64,000 bases of DNA from Pseudomonas khorasanensis (GTDB taxonomy: Bacteria > Pseudomonadota > Gammaproteobacteria > Pseudomonadales > Pseudomonadaceae), in contig NZ_JABWQP020000002.1 of the NCBI RefSeq assembly GCF_014268505.2, forward strand, positions 496,001 through 560,000, read 5' to 3'. The position numbers and the translations under genes are program-made. Each line of letters begins with the position of its first letter. Positions within the stretch are counted from its first letter, which is position 1. Below, in pieces: positions 28,694-38,161 of this stretch. Under the pieces are notes generated by a model that was not told where the DNA came from, made no database searches, and saw only the letters and a program-made list of their open reading frames with translations.

Positions 28694-28859
28694 TGTAGGA
28701 GCTGCCGAAGGCTGCGATCTTTGGACTCTGATCGTTCCCACGCTCTGCGTTGGAATGCAGCCCGTGACGCTCCGCGTCACTGGACGCGGAGCGTCCCTTG
28801 AGGCATTCCCACGCGGAGCGTGGGAACGATCAAGATCGCAGCCTTCGGCAGCTCCTACA
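28694..28859. repeat. Composite nested palindrome: large element inside a REP pair
   Basis: Outer arms TGTAGGAGCTGCCGAAGGCT (28694-28720) and the complement ending GCTCCTACA (28833-28859) enclose the 102-bp element 28730-28831 with ends GATCGTTCCC/GGGAACGATC. The outer sequence is the same unit as at 47851. The interval 28483-28955, about 470 bp, holds no gene I can support beyond this repeat and the fabB terminator. Confidence 0.85.
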
Positions 28860-28901
28860 TGGGAGACCTGCGTCGAGCCATGAGTTTTTCTGCAGACCAA
28901 A

Positions 28902-28932
28902 AAAAACGCCCCGAACCAGTCGGGGCGTTTTC
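28902..28932 (-). terminator. Intrinsic terminator of fabB
   Basis: AAAACGCCCCGA-ACCAG-TCGGGGCGTTTT hairpin 24 bp past the fabB stop, with a run of A on the plus strand that gives the T-run on the minus strand. Confidence 0.9.
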
Positions 28933-28955
28933 ATGTGTGGCTCAGCAGCGGGGAA

Positions 28956-30176
28956 TTACTTGCCTTCCCAGCGCTTCAGTACCAGCGTGGCATTGGTGCC
29001 GCCGAAGCCGAAGCTGTTGCTCATCACGGTGTTGAGGGTGGCGTTCTCGCGGGTCTTGGTCAGCACCGGCAGGTCGGCCACTTCCGGGTCGAGCTCGTCG
29101 ATGTTGGCGGAACCGGCAATGAAGTTGCCTTCCATCATCAGCATGCAGTAGATCGCTTCGTGAACGCCGGCAGCGCCGAGGGAGTGACCGGACAGGCTCT
29201 TGGTCGAGCTGATCGCCGGGGCCTTGTCGCCGAACACTTCACGCACACCTTTCATTTCCGCGACGTCGCCGACCGGAGTCGAAGTGCCGTGAGTGTTCAG
29301 GTAGTCGATCGGGGTGTCGACGGTGGACAGCGCCTGCTGCATGCAGCGGATCGCGCCTTCGCCGCTTGGGGCGACCATGTCGTAGCCGTCGGACGTCGCG
29401 CCGTAGCCAACGATTTCGGCGTAGATTTTCGCGCCACGGGCCAGAGCGTGTTCCAGCTCTTCGACCACGACCATGCCGCCGCCGCCCGCGATGACGAAAC
29501 CGTCACGGTCCTTGTCGTAGGCGCGGGAAGCTTGTTCCGGGGTGTCGTTGCGTTTGCTGGACAGGGCGCCCATTGCGTCGAACAGGAACGACTGGCTCCA
29601 GTGTTCCTCTTCACCGCCACCGGCGAAAACGATGTCCTGCTTGCCCATCTGGATCTGTTCCATGGCGGTACCGATGCAGTGGGCACTGGTGGCGCAGGCA
29701 GATGCGATGGAGTAGTTCAGGCCCTTGATCTTGAACGGCGTGGCCAGGCAAGCGGAAACGGTGCTGCTCATGGTCCGCGTGACGCGGTACGGGCCGACGC
29801 GTTTCACGCCTTTCTCACGGAGGATGTCCAGCGCTTCCATCTGGTTCAGCGTGGAAGCACCGCCGGAGCCGGCGATCAGGCCGGTACGCGGGTTGGACAC
29901 CTGCTCTTCGGTCAGGCCGGAGTCAGTGATCGCGTCTTTCATGGCCAGGTAGGCGTAAGCCGCTGCATGGCCGACGAAGCGATAGATCTTGCGATCGATC
30001 AGCTCTTCAAGGTTGAGGTCAATGGAGCCGGAAACCTGGCTACGCAGACCCATTTCAGCATATTCCGGGTTGAACCGGATGCCAGGGCGGCTTGCACGCA
30101 GGTTAGCGGAGACGGTCTCTTTGTCATTGCCCAGGCACGAAACGATGCCCAGACCAGTGATAACGACGCGGCGCAT
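28956..30176 (-). CDS. fabB: 3-oxoacyl-ACP synthase I FabB
   Basis: A 406-residue condensing enzyme of unsaturated fatty-acid synthesis, the same length as E. coli FabB. Catalytic C161 ([12 protein letters not shown]), H296 ([12 protein letters not shown]) and H331 ([11 protein letters not shown]) are in place, with the glycine-rich [11 protein letters not shown] near the end. It extends cis-3-decenoyl-ACP made by FabA. The gene starts 11 bp after fabA in the usual fabA-fabB operon and is followed by a terminator. Confidence 0.96.
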   Translation of the reverse strand: MRRVVITGLGIVSCLGNDKETVSANLRASRPGIRFNPEYAEMGLRSQVSGSIDLNLEELIDRKIYRFVGHAAAYAYLAMKDAITDSGLTEEQVSNPRTGLIAGSGGASTLNQMEALDILREKGVKRVGPYRVTRTMSSTVSACLATPFKIKGLNYSIASACATSAHCIGTAMEQIQMGKQDIVFAGGGEEEHWSQSFLFDAMGALSSKRNDTPEQASRAYDKDRDGFVIAGGGGMVVVEELEHALARGAKIYAEIVGYGATSDGYDMVAPSGEGAIRCMQQALSTVDTPIDYLNTHGTSTPVGDVAEMKGVREVFGDKAPAISSTKSLSGHSLGAAGVHEAIYCMLMMEGNFIAGSANIDELDPEVADLPVLTKTRENATLNTVMSNSFGFGGTNATLVLKRWEGK

Positions 30177-30187
30177 GCGAATAACCC

Positions 30188-30703
30188 TTAGAAGTTGTCA
30201 GTGGAGGTGAACACGCCGACGCGCAGGCCTTCGGCGGTGTAGATTTCGCGTCCGTCGACAGTGACCGAACCATCGGCGATGGCCATGTTCAGCTTGCCCT
30301 TGAGGACGCGTTTGATATGAATGTTGTAGGTCACTTTCTTCGCGGTTGGCAGCACCTGACCGAAGAATTTCACTTCGCCCGAACCCAGCGCACGACCGCG
30401 CCCCGGCAGGCCTTGCCAGCCCAGGAAGAAACCGACCAGTTGCCACATGGCATCCAGACCCAGGCAGCCCGGCATCACCGGATCGCCTTCGAAATGGCAG
30501 GCGAAGAACCACAGGTCAGGGTTGATATCCAGCTCGGCGACCAATTCACCTTTGCCGTACTTGCCGCCTTCTTCGCTGATATGGGTGATGCGATCCACCA
30601 TCAGCATGTTCGGGGCGGGCAGTTGCGCGTTACCTGGGCCGAACAGCTCACCGCGACTGCAGCGCAGCAGGTCTTCCCGAGTAAAGGCGTTTTGTTTGGT
30701 CAT
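30188..30703 (-). CDS. fabA: 3-hydroxydecanoyl-ACP dehydratase/isomerase FabA
   Basis: A 171-residue hot-dog enzyme that dehydrates 3-hydroxydecanoyl-ACP and isomerises trans-2 to cis-3-decenoyl-ACP, the branch to unsaturated fatty acids. Active site H70 ([20 protein letters not shown]) and D84 are conserved. AGGAGCTCGC lies before the ATG (minus strand). Heads the fabAB operon. The upstream region carries a palindrome that could be a repressor site. Confidence 0.96.
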   Translation of the reverse strand: MTKQNAFTREDLLRCSRGELFGPGNAQLPAPNMLMVDRITHISEEGGKYGKGELVAELDINPDLWFFACHFEGDPVMPGCLGLDAMWQLVGFFLGWQGLPGRGRALGSGEVKFFGQVLPTAKKVTYNIHIKRVLKGKLNMAIADGSVTVDGREIYTAEGLRVGVFTSTDNF

Positions 30704-30837
30704 GCGAGCTCCTCAATAATCCCGTGCGGCAGGTGGGGCAAATCTTCCCGACCGTCCGAAGCGTTCATGCCTCGAACCGGCAGCCTACTCATAGACTATT
30801 GCGTTGTGGTGAAAGTCACAGCACCAAGGACATGAAT

Positions 30838-30851
30838 GTACACTTGTGCAC
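30838..30851. promoter_or_regulatory. Candidate operator upstream of fabA
   Basis: GTACAC-TT-GTGCAC, an inverted repeat with one mismatch, about 135 bp upstream of the fabA start. In the fabA direction it reads AGTGCACAAGTGTAC, loosely similar to the DesT operator that controls fabAB in P. aeruginosa (AGTGAAC half-site, from memory). It could equally serve the divergence toward the kinase terminator region. Low confidence. Confidence 0.35.
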
Positions 30852-30950
30852 TGAAATTTTTATTCAAGCCCCTTTTGAGGCTCGTTCGGGTGCCTAAGAC
30901 TGCCGCACTTTCGCTTTTCACGCCAGTCGCAGATGGTCGAAATGCCCACA

Positions 30951-32855
30951 CTACGTCACCCAGCGCTGCAAAATCTGCTGCAGGTCGTTGCGTTTGAACG
31001 GCTTGGCCAGGTAATCGTTCATACCCGCCGCCAGGCAGGTTTCGCGGTCGCCCTGCAAGGCATTGGCGGTCAGCGCGATGATCGGCACATCGCGACGCCC
31101 GGGCAGATTACGAATCTGCCGCGTGGCCTCGTAGCCGTCGATGATCGGCAGGCGGCAGTCCATCAGAATCACCTCGAATTCGCTGCCTTCGGCACTGCGC
31201 ACTGCTTGCGCACCGTCAGTAGCGACACTGACGGCGAAGCCCAGGCTGCGCAGCATCGCTTCGATCACCGTCTGATTGACCGGGTTGTCTTCGACCAGCA
31301 ATACATGCCGTCCTTCGCCCTGTCCACTGCCGTTCAAGGCACGCGGCGCGACCAGCGCCGGCAGCGGCTCTTTATACAGAGCCAGCGGGATTTCCAGGGT
31401 AAACACCGAACCGCGACCCTCTTCGCTCTGCGCGCGCAAGGTGCCGCCCATGCGTTCGGCCAGGGTTCGGGCGATCGGCAGGCCAAGCCCGGTGCCGCCG
31501 TATCGGCGGGAAATCGAGCTGTCGGCCTGCTGGAACGCATTGAACATCAGCTCCAGGCTCTCGGACGAAATCCCGATGCCGCTGTCACGCACCGAACAGG
31601 TGAACCACAACAGTTCGTGGTCAAGCGACTGCCATTGCGCTTCGATGCTGACCCGGCCCTGCTCGGTGAACTTCAAGGCATTGCCAACCAGATTGACTAG
31701 AATCTGCCGGATCCGCGTAGGGTCACCCTGAACCTGCAAACCGCGCATGTCGTCCGGGATCCGCAGGTTCAGCGCCAGGCCACGCTGTACCGCGCTGTGC
31801 TGGAACGACTGCGCGCAGGCGCCGATCAGTTCGGCGAGGTTGAACGGAATGTGCTCCAGCTCCAGTTCCGAACGTTCGATCCGCGAGAAGTCGAGAATGT
31901 CGTTGATGACCTTGAGCAAGTGCTCCGTTGACTCCGACGCGAGCGCGGCATATTCGACTTGCTCCTCGGTCATCTCGGTGGTTTCGAGCAATTGCAGCAT
32001 GCCCAGCACGCCATTCATGGGCGTGCGCAGTTCATGGCTCATCATCGCTAAAAAGTCGGATTTGGCATTGTTGGCCTTTTCGGCTTCCTCGCGGGTCTGG
32101 ATCAACTGCGCCATCGCCTGATGCTGCTCGCGACTGGCCTGTTCCAACGCTTGGGCAAGGTTATTGATGTGCTGTGACAGCGCGCCCAGTTCGGTGTCAT
32201 CGACAATCGGCAGTGGAGTTTTATAGTCGCCTTCCTGAATAGCCTTGACTGCATCGCCGATGTCTCGGATGGGGCGCGACAGGCTGCCCGCCAGGCGCCG
32301 TGCCAACACGAACGTGAAGAGCAGGGCGAACAACGCCAGAATCGCGGCCTTTAACACAATCTCCTGCTGGCGCTGACTGAAAGCATCGTTGGACAGCCCG
32401 ACGAGCACCCGCCCCAGATAATCCTCGCCGGCCGCGCTGTTGGTGACTTTGCCGTCCTGGAAAAAATCGTTGTGCAAAGCGATCCGTTGCAGACGCACCG
32501 GGGCTTGAAACACTTCGATCTGATGCGGACGACTGTGGGTGGTAGCCGGTTGTTCGACATAGACGAGAATCCGGTTGGCACTGTCCTGTACCTCCAGAAA
32601 GCGCACATTGGGCGTGGCCAGTGTGGCTTTGAGCAGGCTTTCGAGCACTTCGTTGTTGCCGGAAATCACGCCGTATTCCGTCGCCGGAGCCAGTTGGTTG
32701 GCGATCAATTGGCCGGTGTGGTTCAACTCCTGACGCAAATCCTGAATTCGCACGAAGGTGAAGAAGCTGATTAACAGCAACGTCAGCAACAGCGCCGGCC
32801 CGAGGCTGATCAGCTGTGTGCGGGTGTTGATGTCCCAACGGCGACGGAAACTCAT
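30951..32855 (-). CDS. Hybrid sensor histidine kinase, probable PA1611 orthologue
   Basis: A 634-residue inner-membrane kinase. Two helices (about 15-37 and 165-187) enclose a roughly 125-residue periplasmic sensor of the dCache/CHASE8-like type ([21 protein letters not shown]). HAMP follows, then H274 ([12 protein letters not shown]), ATPase boxes ([25 protein letters not shown]) and one receiver with D566 ([11 protein letters not shown]). No Hpt domain, so an external phosphotransfer protein is needed. Position after fabB-fabA and before gpsA matches PA1611 of P. aeruginosa, reported to bind RetS and so affect GacS. It overlaps the binding-protein gene by four bases. Confidence 0.88.
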   Translation of the reverse strand: MSFRRRWDINTRTQLISLGPALLLTLLLISFFTFVRIQDLRQELNHTGQLIANQLAPATEYGVISGNNEVLESLLKATLATPNVRFLEVQDSANRILVYVEQPATTHSRPHQIEVFQAPVRLQRIALHNDFFQDGKVTNSAAGEDYLGRVLVGLSNDAFSQRQQEIVLKAAILALFALLFTFVLARRLAGSLSRPIRDIGDAVKAIQEGDYKTPLPIVDDTELGALSQHINNLAQALEQASREQHQAMAQLIQTREEAEKANNAKSDFLAMMSHELRTPMNGVLGMLQLLETTEMTEEQVEYAALASESTEHLLKVINDILDFSRIERSELELEHIPFNLAELIGACAQSFQHSAVQRGLALNLRIPDDMRGLQVQGDPTRIRQILVNLVGNALKFTEQGRVSIEAQWQSLDHELLWFTCSVRDSGIGISSESLELMFNAFQQADSSISRRYGGTGLGLPIARTLAERMGGTLRAQSEEGRGSVFTLEIPLALYKEPLPALVAPRALNGSGQGEGRHVLLVEDNPVNQTVIEAMLRSLGFAVSVATDGAQAVRSAEGSEFEVILMDCRLPIIDGYEATRQIRNLPGRRDVPIIALTANALQGDRETCLAAGMNDYLAKPFKRNDLQQILQRWVT

Positions 32856-33784
32856 GGACGGCGCTCTCCTTCGGCCAGGGTGCTGGCGACAGATGCTTCA
32901 TTCAGCGGTTCGATGCCTAAGGAACGAGCCACCTGCGCATTACTTGAGACTTTGAAACGAGCGGGGTAGAGGGTTCGCGGCCATGCGCTCGTCGGCTGGT
33001 CGAGCAAATGGTCAAGGATTGCCAGCCAGTCACCCTGATCGCTGTAAGTGCTGGCAAGGCTGCCCGCGCGGACGAATGAAATAGTGGGACCAATCAGTGC
33101 CACCTGGCGCGCGTAGCTACTTAGCAGCAGGTTTTTTGCTGTCTGCGAGTTGTAGAGGTCAGGGTCGTCTAGGCCGAGCAACACGTCGCTGTTTTTCAGC
33201 ACGCTTTGCAAGGGGCGGCTGTCGTGGGTGTTGTCCCAGCGCTGACTGACGATGTCCAGATTCAGCGGCCGCGCGGCCAGGCGTAATTCTTCGAGGAGGA
33301 ATTCGCCGTGCTCATCGAACAGCACGCCGACCCGCCGGGCTTGCGGCAAGATCCGCCGGATCAATTGCAATTGCCGGCTCAGCGGCGGATCGCTCCACAG
33401 CAGACTCAGGCGCGCCGGCTGCGCATCGCCGAATCGCTGGCGGGCCTGCAAACGGCTGATGCGCAACACCAGCGTTGCCGGGCCCTGGGGTTCTTGCATG
33501 CGCCAGTCAAGACTCGGCAGGTCAAGCAGGATCAAACGCAGGCTGGTGGGCAGCTTTCCCGGCGCCGGCAGGCTGGCCAGGGGCTGGAAACGTACATTAT
33601 CGGTCGGTCGCAATTCACCCAGCGCTTGAACGAAGGCTTGCACGCCGGGGCTGTCCTCGGCGCCGGTCAAAAGAATATCTGCGGCCTGCACCGCGACGCC
33701 GTGCAGCCACGCCGTGATGAACAGGCAGAACCCGGCCAGCCAGTGGCCAAGGGTTGGCGTCTTCCGTGACGGGCCGTTGCGCAT
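32852..33784 (-). CDS. Periplasmic ABC-type solute-binding protein without transporter
   Basis: A 310-residue exported protein; the signal peptide spans about residues 15-35 ([18 protein letters not shown]). The body has two Rossmann-like halves of the ABC_sub_bind type: [76 protein letters not shown] and [18 protein letters not shown]. No permease or ATPase gene lies nearby. Its stop overlaps the kinase start (ATGA) and its own start is one base after the receptor stop, so it is tightly coupled to both. A sensory role, presenting a ligand to the kinase, is inferred. Confidence 0.85.
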   Translation of the reverse strand: MRNGPSRKTPTLGHWLAGFCLFITAWLHGVAVQAADILLTGAEDSPGVQAFVQALGELRPTDNVRFQPLASLPAPGKLPTSLRLILLDLPSLDWRMQEPQGPATLVLRISRLQARQRFGDAQPARLSLLWSDPPLSRQLQLIRRILPQARRVGVLFDEHGEFLLEELRLAARPLNLDIVSQRWDNTHDSRPLQSVLKNSDVLLGLDDPDLYNSQTAKNLLLSSYARQVALIGPTISFVRAGSLASTYSDQGDWLAILDHLLDQPTSAWPRTLYPARFKVSSNAQVARSLGIEPLNEASVASTLAEGERRP

Positions 33785-33785
33785 C

Positions 33786-35909
33786 TTAAAACTCCAGCTC
33801 GGCGCTGAAATACATCACCCGGCGTTCGTCATAGTTGTTGTCGACGAAGGTGCTCGGCTCACGGTCCAGGCGCTGCTGCACCACCCCGGCCAGTTGCAAC
33901 TGTGCCTTGCCCAAAGGGATGCGTTTGGCGATGCGCGTGTCGACCCGTTCGAAGCGGTACCCGTTGAGCGCGTTGTCACCGTAATAGAACAGGGCGCTGT
34001 TCCAGCCATGGCCCCAATTGCGCAGCCAACCGGCGGAACCGCTGTTGCGTGAGGTGAACTGCTGATCCAGTGGATTGCTCGCCTCTGCATCAACAAAGGC
34101 ATAGGTAAACCGCAAGCGGTCAGCCCGGCTGACACGCCAGTCGAGTTGCGTTTCAGTGCCGCGAAAGCGTGAGCTGTTGGCGTTGCTGGCAATGTATTGG
34201 TTGTTGCGCAGCGGCTCGCTGATCATGCCGGTAATTTCGTCGTAGAACAGCTTCACATCGACGGCGAGGCCAAGTTCGGCGAAATAACCGTTGTAGCCCA
34301 ATTCTCGAGAGCGCATGTGTTCTTGATCGAGATCGCCTGGCCCACGGGTCTTGACGAAATAACGCGCCGAGGACTGGCCGTAGGCCGAAGGTCGCAAATT
34401 GCTGACCTGATAGCTCCAGTTGACGTTGTTCTCGAACATGTCCGGCGAGCGGATCGCTTCCGAGTACACGGCGCGCAGGCCATGGCGCGGATTGATCAGG
34501 TAGTTGATGGCGAAACGCGGGGTCAGGGAACTGCCGATCAGTTGCGCGTCTTCGAACATCGCCCCACCTTGCAGCAGCCAGTGCTCAGTGGCGCGCCATT
34601 CCAGTTGACCGAAGGCACGCCATGTCGTGTCATCCAGCGTGCCGTTGAAATAAGTTTCGGAGTCTGCGCGGTCGTAGCGGTAGTTAAGGCCGCTGACCAG
34701 ACGCAGGCTGTCGGAGAGGCTGAGGGTGTCCTGCAATTCAAGGTCGTAGCGCGACTCTCGGGCGCTCTGGTCGATGTCGCCGCACAGGGTTCGGCTCGCA
34801 CCGTTGCGCCATTGATCGAGCACCCGATTGGCCAGCGCCATCTCCGGCGGTGTGCCGGGCGCCGCGCCGGGCCCGGTGAACCGGGTGATGTTGCGCGCCA
34901 GGCGTTCCGTGTAATTTGGATTGAGCTGCCACAGTTGTGTCAGTTCCGGGCTGAACGACACCTCGGCATCGCAGGCACGCCAGACCTGCTGGCGATCCCA
35001 GTGCTGCGCCGAACCTTGCACATAAAGACTGTGTTCAGGATTGATATCGAGATTCCAGCGCACCGAGCCCGCGTAATCCCTGGCGACCACGTCGGAATTG
35101 TTCCCGGCAGCGGTAATCCCCGAGAAAACCGGGCTGTAGGTGTAAGGCCGCTGGTTGCTGCCGTCCTTCGCGTTGAGCTGCCAGTCGAGGCTCTGGTCTT
35201 CATTGAGGCTGTGACTGACCGCCAGACTCAGGCGATTCAAGCGACGGCTGTCGCGGTAATCGGCGCCTTTGCGATCGCTGTCGAAACCGTCGTCCTCCTG
35301 GCCGGACAGCGACAAACGCAGATCGCCGCCATTCCAGCTTGTGCCCTGGCTGGCGTAGAAATCACTGATGCCGCGCTGACCACGAGTGATTTTCAGCCGT
35401 GTGCCATGGCTGTCCGCCGGGTGACGGGTGATGATGTTGACCACCGCCATCAGCGCGTTGGCGCCGTAGCTGACGGTGTTCGGGCCGCGAAACACTTCGA
35501 GGCGCTCGATGTCTTCCATGGCCACCGGAATGTCGCTCCAGTCCACCGTGGCCAGACCCGCGCGATACACCGAGCGACCGTCGATCAACACCTGCATCCG
35601 CCGTGCTTCGCTGGCATTGGTGCCGTGGTAATTCACTGCCGCCTGATTGCCACTGATATGGCCGACCATCATGCCCGGCACGAGTCGCAGCAGTTCGCTG
35701 ATGTCGCGGGCACCGCTGGCGCTGATCAATTCGCTGTCGAGGACGGTCATGCTCCCGGGGACTTCCGCCGGCGTCTGCTTCAATCGGGTGGCCGTCAACA
35801 CTTGCGGCAGCGGCTGGCTGTCGACAAACAGGTCGTCGGCCAGCACCAGCGGGCTGAACAGCAGCGCCAGTAACACAGACGAGCGCGGGGGAGGAGGGCC
35901 AGAAAACAC
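33786..35909 (-). CDS. TonB-dependent outer membrane receptor
   Basis: A 707-residue barrel receptor. After a signal peptide (VLLALLFSPLVLA) comes the plug (VLTATRLKQTPAEVPGSMTVLD, SELLRLVPGMMVGHISGNQAAVNYHG, VEVFRGPNTVSYGANALMAVVNIITRH), then a barrel ending YFSAELEF. No N-terminal signalling (STN) domain, so it is not a FecA-type sigma transducer. A Cys-Cys pair (RACDAE...RTLCGD) may form an extracellular loop disulfide. Substrate unknown. The only in-frame start seen is a GTG at 35909 with no good ribosome site. First gene of the receptor-binding protein-kinase set. Confidence 0.88.
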   Translation of the reverse strand: MFSGPPPPRSSVLLALLFSPLVLADDLFVDSQPLPQVLTATRLKQTPAEVPGSMTVLDSELISASGARDISELLRLVPGMMVGHISGNQAAVNYHGTNASEARRMQVLIDGRSVYRAGLATVDWSDIPVAMEDIERLEVFRGPNTVSYGANALMAVVNIITRHPADSHGTRLKITRGQRGISDFYASQGTSWNGGDLRLSLSGQEDDGFDSDRKGADYRDSRRLNRLSLAVSHSLNEDQSLDWQLNAKDGSNQRPYTYSPVFSGITAAGNNSDVVARDYAGSVRWNLDINPEHSLYVQGSAQHWDRQQVWRACDAEVSFSPELTQLWQLNPNYTERLARNITRFTGPGAAPGTPPEMALANRVLDQWRNGASRTLCGDIDQSARESRYDLELQDTLSLSDSLRLVSGLNYRYDRADSETYFNGTLDDTTWRAFGQLEWRATEHWLLQGGAMFEDAQLIGSSLTPRFAINYLINPRHGLRAVYSEAIRSPDMFENNVNWSYQVSNLRPSAYGQSSARYFVKTRGPGDLDQEHMRSRELGYNGYFAELGLAVDVKLFYDEITGMISEPLRNNQYIASNANSSRFRGTETQLDWRVSRADRLRFTYAFVDAEASNPLDQQFTSRNSGSAGWLRNWGHGWNSALFYYGDNALNGYRFERVDTRIAKRIPLGKAQLQLAGVVQQRLDREPSTFVDNNYDERRVMYFSAELEF

Positions 35910-36062
35910 GACACAGCCTGTATAGAGAAGAATTGGCGCGCATGTTAACCGAGGGCAGCGACTTTTCCAGTGACGTTGCGGGCATTTACCTCGGTTTTAT
36001 TGGTCTTCTTCCTACAAATAACGGTAATTGTTGCTGGGGCTGGCCGCGACCGGGTCGCCCCG

Positions 36063-36068
36063 TATAAT
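36063..36068 (+). promoter_or_regulatory. -10 element of the gpsA promoter
   Basis: Perfect TATAAT 39 bp upstream of the gpsA start. The matching -35 region (CTGGCC at 36040) is weak, suggesting an activator or an extended -10. Confidence 0.5.
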
Positions 36069-36106
36069 GCCCGGCATCGCCACTGGTATGGATTAACGGA
36101 TTGCAT

Positions 36107-37132
36107 ATGACTGAACAGCGCCCGATTGCGGTCCTGGGAGGCGGAAGTTTTGGTACCGCCGTGGCCAATTTACTGGCCGAGAACGGCCATCAAGTCCGGC
36201 AGTGGATGCGTGACCCCGAACAGGCCGAGGCTATCCGGGTCAATCGCGAAAACCCGCGTTACCTCAAGGGCATCAAAATTTTGCCGGGCGTGACCGCCGT
36301 CACCGACCTGCAGCAAACCCTCGACGCCTGCGATCTGTGCTTTGTCGCGCTGCCGTCGAGCGCGTTGCGCACCGTGCTGGCCGCCCATGCCGAACGTCTG
36401 AGCGGCAAGATGCTGGTCAGCCTGACCAAAGGCATCGAAGCGCAGACCTTCAAGCTGATGAGCCAGATTCTCGAAGAGATCGCCCCGCAGGCGCGCATCG
36501 GCGTGTTGTCCGGGCCGAACCTGGCGCGCGAGATTGCCGAACACGCCCTGACCGCCACGGTGGTCGCCAGCGAAGACGAAGAATTGTGCAAGCAGGTGCA
36601 AGCAGCGCTGCATGGCCGCACCTTCCGCGTGTATGCGAGTGCCGACCGTTTCGGCGTCGAGCTGGGTGGAGCGTTGAAAAACGTTTACGCGATCATCGCC
36701 GGCATGGCGGTGGCGCTGGACATGGGCGAAAACACCAAAAGCATGCTGATCACCCGGGCGCTGGCCGAGATGACACGCTTTGCCGTGAATCAGGGCGCCA
36801 ACCCGATGACCTTTCTCGGCCTGGCCGGGGTCGGGGATCTGATCGTCACCTGTTCATCGCCCAAGAGTCGTAACTACCAGGTCGGCTTCGCCCTCGGGCA
36901 GGGTCTGAGCCTGGACGAAGCCGTCTCGCGTCTGGGTGAAGTGGCCGAAGGGGTCAACACCTTGAAAGTGCTCAAGGCCAAGTCTCAGGAAGTCGGCGTG
37001 TACATGCCACTGGTCGCCGGGCTGCACGCGATTTTGTTCGAGGGACGCACGCTGGAGCAGGTGATCGGTCTACTGATGCGCGCCGAGCCGAAAACCGACG
37101 TCGACTTTATTTCCACCAGCGGTTTCAACTGA
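36107..37132 (+). CDS. gpsA: Glycerol-3-phosphate dehydrogenase [NAD(P)+]
   Basis: A 341-residue cytosolic enzyme that makes sn-glycerol 3-phosphate from dihydroxyacetone phosphate for phospholipid synthesis. NAD(P) loop [41 protein letters not shown], and the active-site helix [19 protein letters not shown] with the catalytic lysine, then [24 protein letters not shown]. The start at 36107 ([11 protein letters not shown]) is chosen over a TTG two codons upstream. Likely first in an operon with the next two genes. Confidence 0.95.
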   Translation: MTEQRPIAVLGGGSFGTAVANLLAENGHQVRQWMRDPEQAEAIRVNRENPRYLKGIKILPGVTAVTDLQQTLDACDLCFVALPSSALRTVLAAHAERLSGKMLVSLTKGIEAQTFKLMSQILEEIAPQARIGVLSGPNLAREIAEHALTATVVASEDEELCKQVQAALHGRTFRVYASADRFGVELGGALKNVYAIIAGMAVALDMGENTKSMLITRALAEMTRFAVNQGANPMTFLGLAGVGDLIVTCSSPKSRNYQVGFALGQGLSLDEAVSRLGEVAEGVNTLKVLKAKSQEVGVYMPLVAGLHAILFEGRTLEQVIGLLMRAEPKTDVDFISTSGFN

Positions 37133-37162
37133 TTCAGCTTTTATACGGACAGGAAGCAAGCC

Positions 37163-37510
37163 ATGAACGATCCGAAAAACGAAGCCCGGTACGAATCCAT
37201 CCTTTTGCGCGTGTTGTGGATGATCGTTTACCTGCTGGTCTGGCAAGTGGCGCAGTTCATCCTCGGCGCGGTGGTGCTGGTGCAACTGATTTACCGTTTG
37301 ATCTACAGCGCACCGAGCGCCAGCCTGATGAATTTTGGCGACAGCCTGAGCCAGTTCCTCGCGCAGATCGGCCGTTTCGGCACTTTCCACAGCGACCAGA
37401 AGCCCTGGCCATTCGCTGACTGGCCTGCGCCGCGCGCGCCTGAAGGTGAGGCACCGCACGCCGTCGCACCGGCACCACACCCGGTGCGCGATGAGGAGCC
37501 CAAACTATGA
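37163..37510 (+). CDS. DUF4389 membrane protein
   Basis: A 115-residue protein with one long hydrophobic region (about residues 14-48, IVYLLVWQVAQFILGAVVLVQLIYRLI) that may form two helices, then GDSLSQFLAQIGRFGTFHSDQKPWPFADWP, the DUF4389 signature, and a proline-rich charged tail. AGGAAGC precedes the ATG. It overlaps sixA by four bases; the pairing is typical in Pseudomonas. Function unknown. Confidence 0.85.
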   Translation: MNDPKNEARYESILLRVLWMIVYLLVWQVAQFILGAVVLVQLIYRLIYSAPSASLMNFGDSLSQFLAQIGRFGTFHSDQKPWPFADWPAPRAPEGEAPHAVAPAPHPVRDEEPKL

Positions 37511-37959
37511 AACTCTGGGCATTGCGCCACGGTGAGGCGGTGCCTTATGGCGCGAAAGCCGATTCCGAGCGAGAGCTGACCCCGCACGGTCGTAAAGAAG
37601 TCTCGAACAGCGCCGCCCATTTGATGGGTCAGACGCTGACCGCGATTTACGCCAGCCCGTACCTGCGTGCGCAGCAAACCGCAGAGATCGTTCGCGAGGC
37701 ACTGGGCTTCAAGCCGCAGATTCGCACGGTCGACTGGCTGACGCCGGAGAGCGATCCGGACAAGGTGGCCGAGCAGTTGGTGTCGGTCAGCAATGTGCTG
37801 CTGGTCAGTCATAACCCGCTGGTGGGCAACTTGCTCAGCTATCTGCAGCATGGCGCCGGGTATCCGCCGGAAAGGGTCGGCACGGCGGGGTTGGCCGAGC
37901 TTGAGAGTGCTGAATTGCTGATTGGCTCGATGACCCTCAATAGCCTCAAACACCCTTGA
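37507..37959 (+). CDS. sixA: Phosphohistidine phosphatase SixA
   Basis: A 150-residue histidine-phosphatase-fold protein with the RHG motif at residues 7-9 (WALRHGEAVP), ASPYLRAQQTAEIVREAL carrying the second arginine, and VSHNPLVGNLLSYL with the second histidine. E. coli SixA removes phosphate from histidine in the ArcB Hpt domain and in NPr. Which phosphohistidine it acts on here is unknown; hybrid kinases lie nearby. Translationally coupled to the DUF4389 gene. Confidence 0.9.
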   Translation: MKLWALRHGEAVPYGAKADSERELTPHGRKEVSNSAAHLMGQTLTAIYASPYLRAQQTAEIVREALGFKPQIRTVDWLTPESDPDKVAEQLVSVSNVLLVSHNPLVGNLLSYLQHGAGYPPERVGTAGLAELESAELLIGSMTLNSLKHP

Positions 37960-37968
37960 CACACCCCT

Positions 37969-38057
37969 TGTGGGAGCGAGCCTGCTCGCGAAGGCGATGG
38001 TCCATTCGACATGAATGTTGTCTGACCCGCCGTTTTCGCGGGCAGGCTCGCTCCCAC
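37969..38057. repeat. Paired inverted REP element
   Basis: TGTGGGAGCGAGCCTGCTCG and the partner ending GGCAGGCTCGCTCCCACA enclose a 40-bp loop just past sixA; one base differs in the right unit (GCGGGCAGG). Confidence 0.83.
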
Positions 38058-38099
38058 ATTGGTTCTGCGGACACCATGAAATTATTTGTTTGAAAATTC

Positions 38100-38121
38100 C
38101 AACCAAGCACTTGCTTGGTTG
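38100..38121. promoter_or_regulatory. TetR-type palindromic operator
   Basis: CAACCAAGCA-CT-TGCTTGGTTG has perfect 10-bp arms, 41 bp upstream of the acyl-CoA ligase start. Operators with CCAAGCA/TGCTTGG arms are common for TetR-family repressors of fatty-acid degradation genes. No TetR gene is in the window. It probably represses the ligase-thioesterase transcript. Confidence 0.75.
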
Positions 38122-38161
38122 ACTACGCTTGCTCCAGACCAAAAAAACAGGAGCGAGTCGC

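Noticed and set aside
34197..35873. 558-codon open frame antisense to the TonB receptor
   Set aside because: Mirror of a real, conserved receptor gene; no signal, motif or ribosome site of its own.
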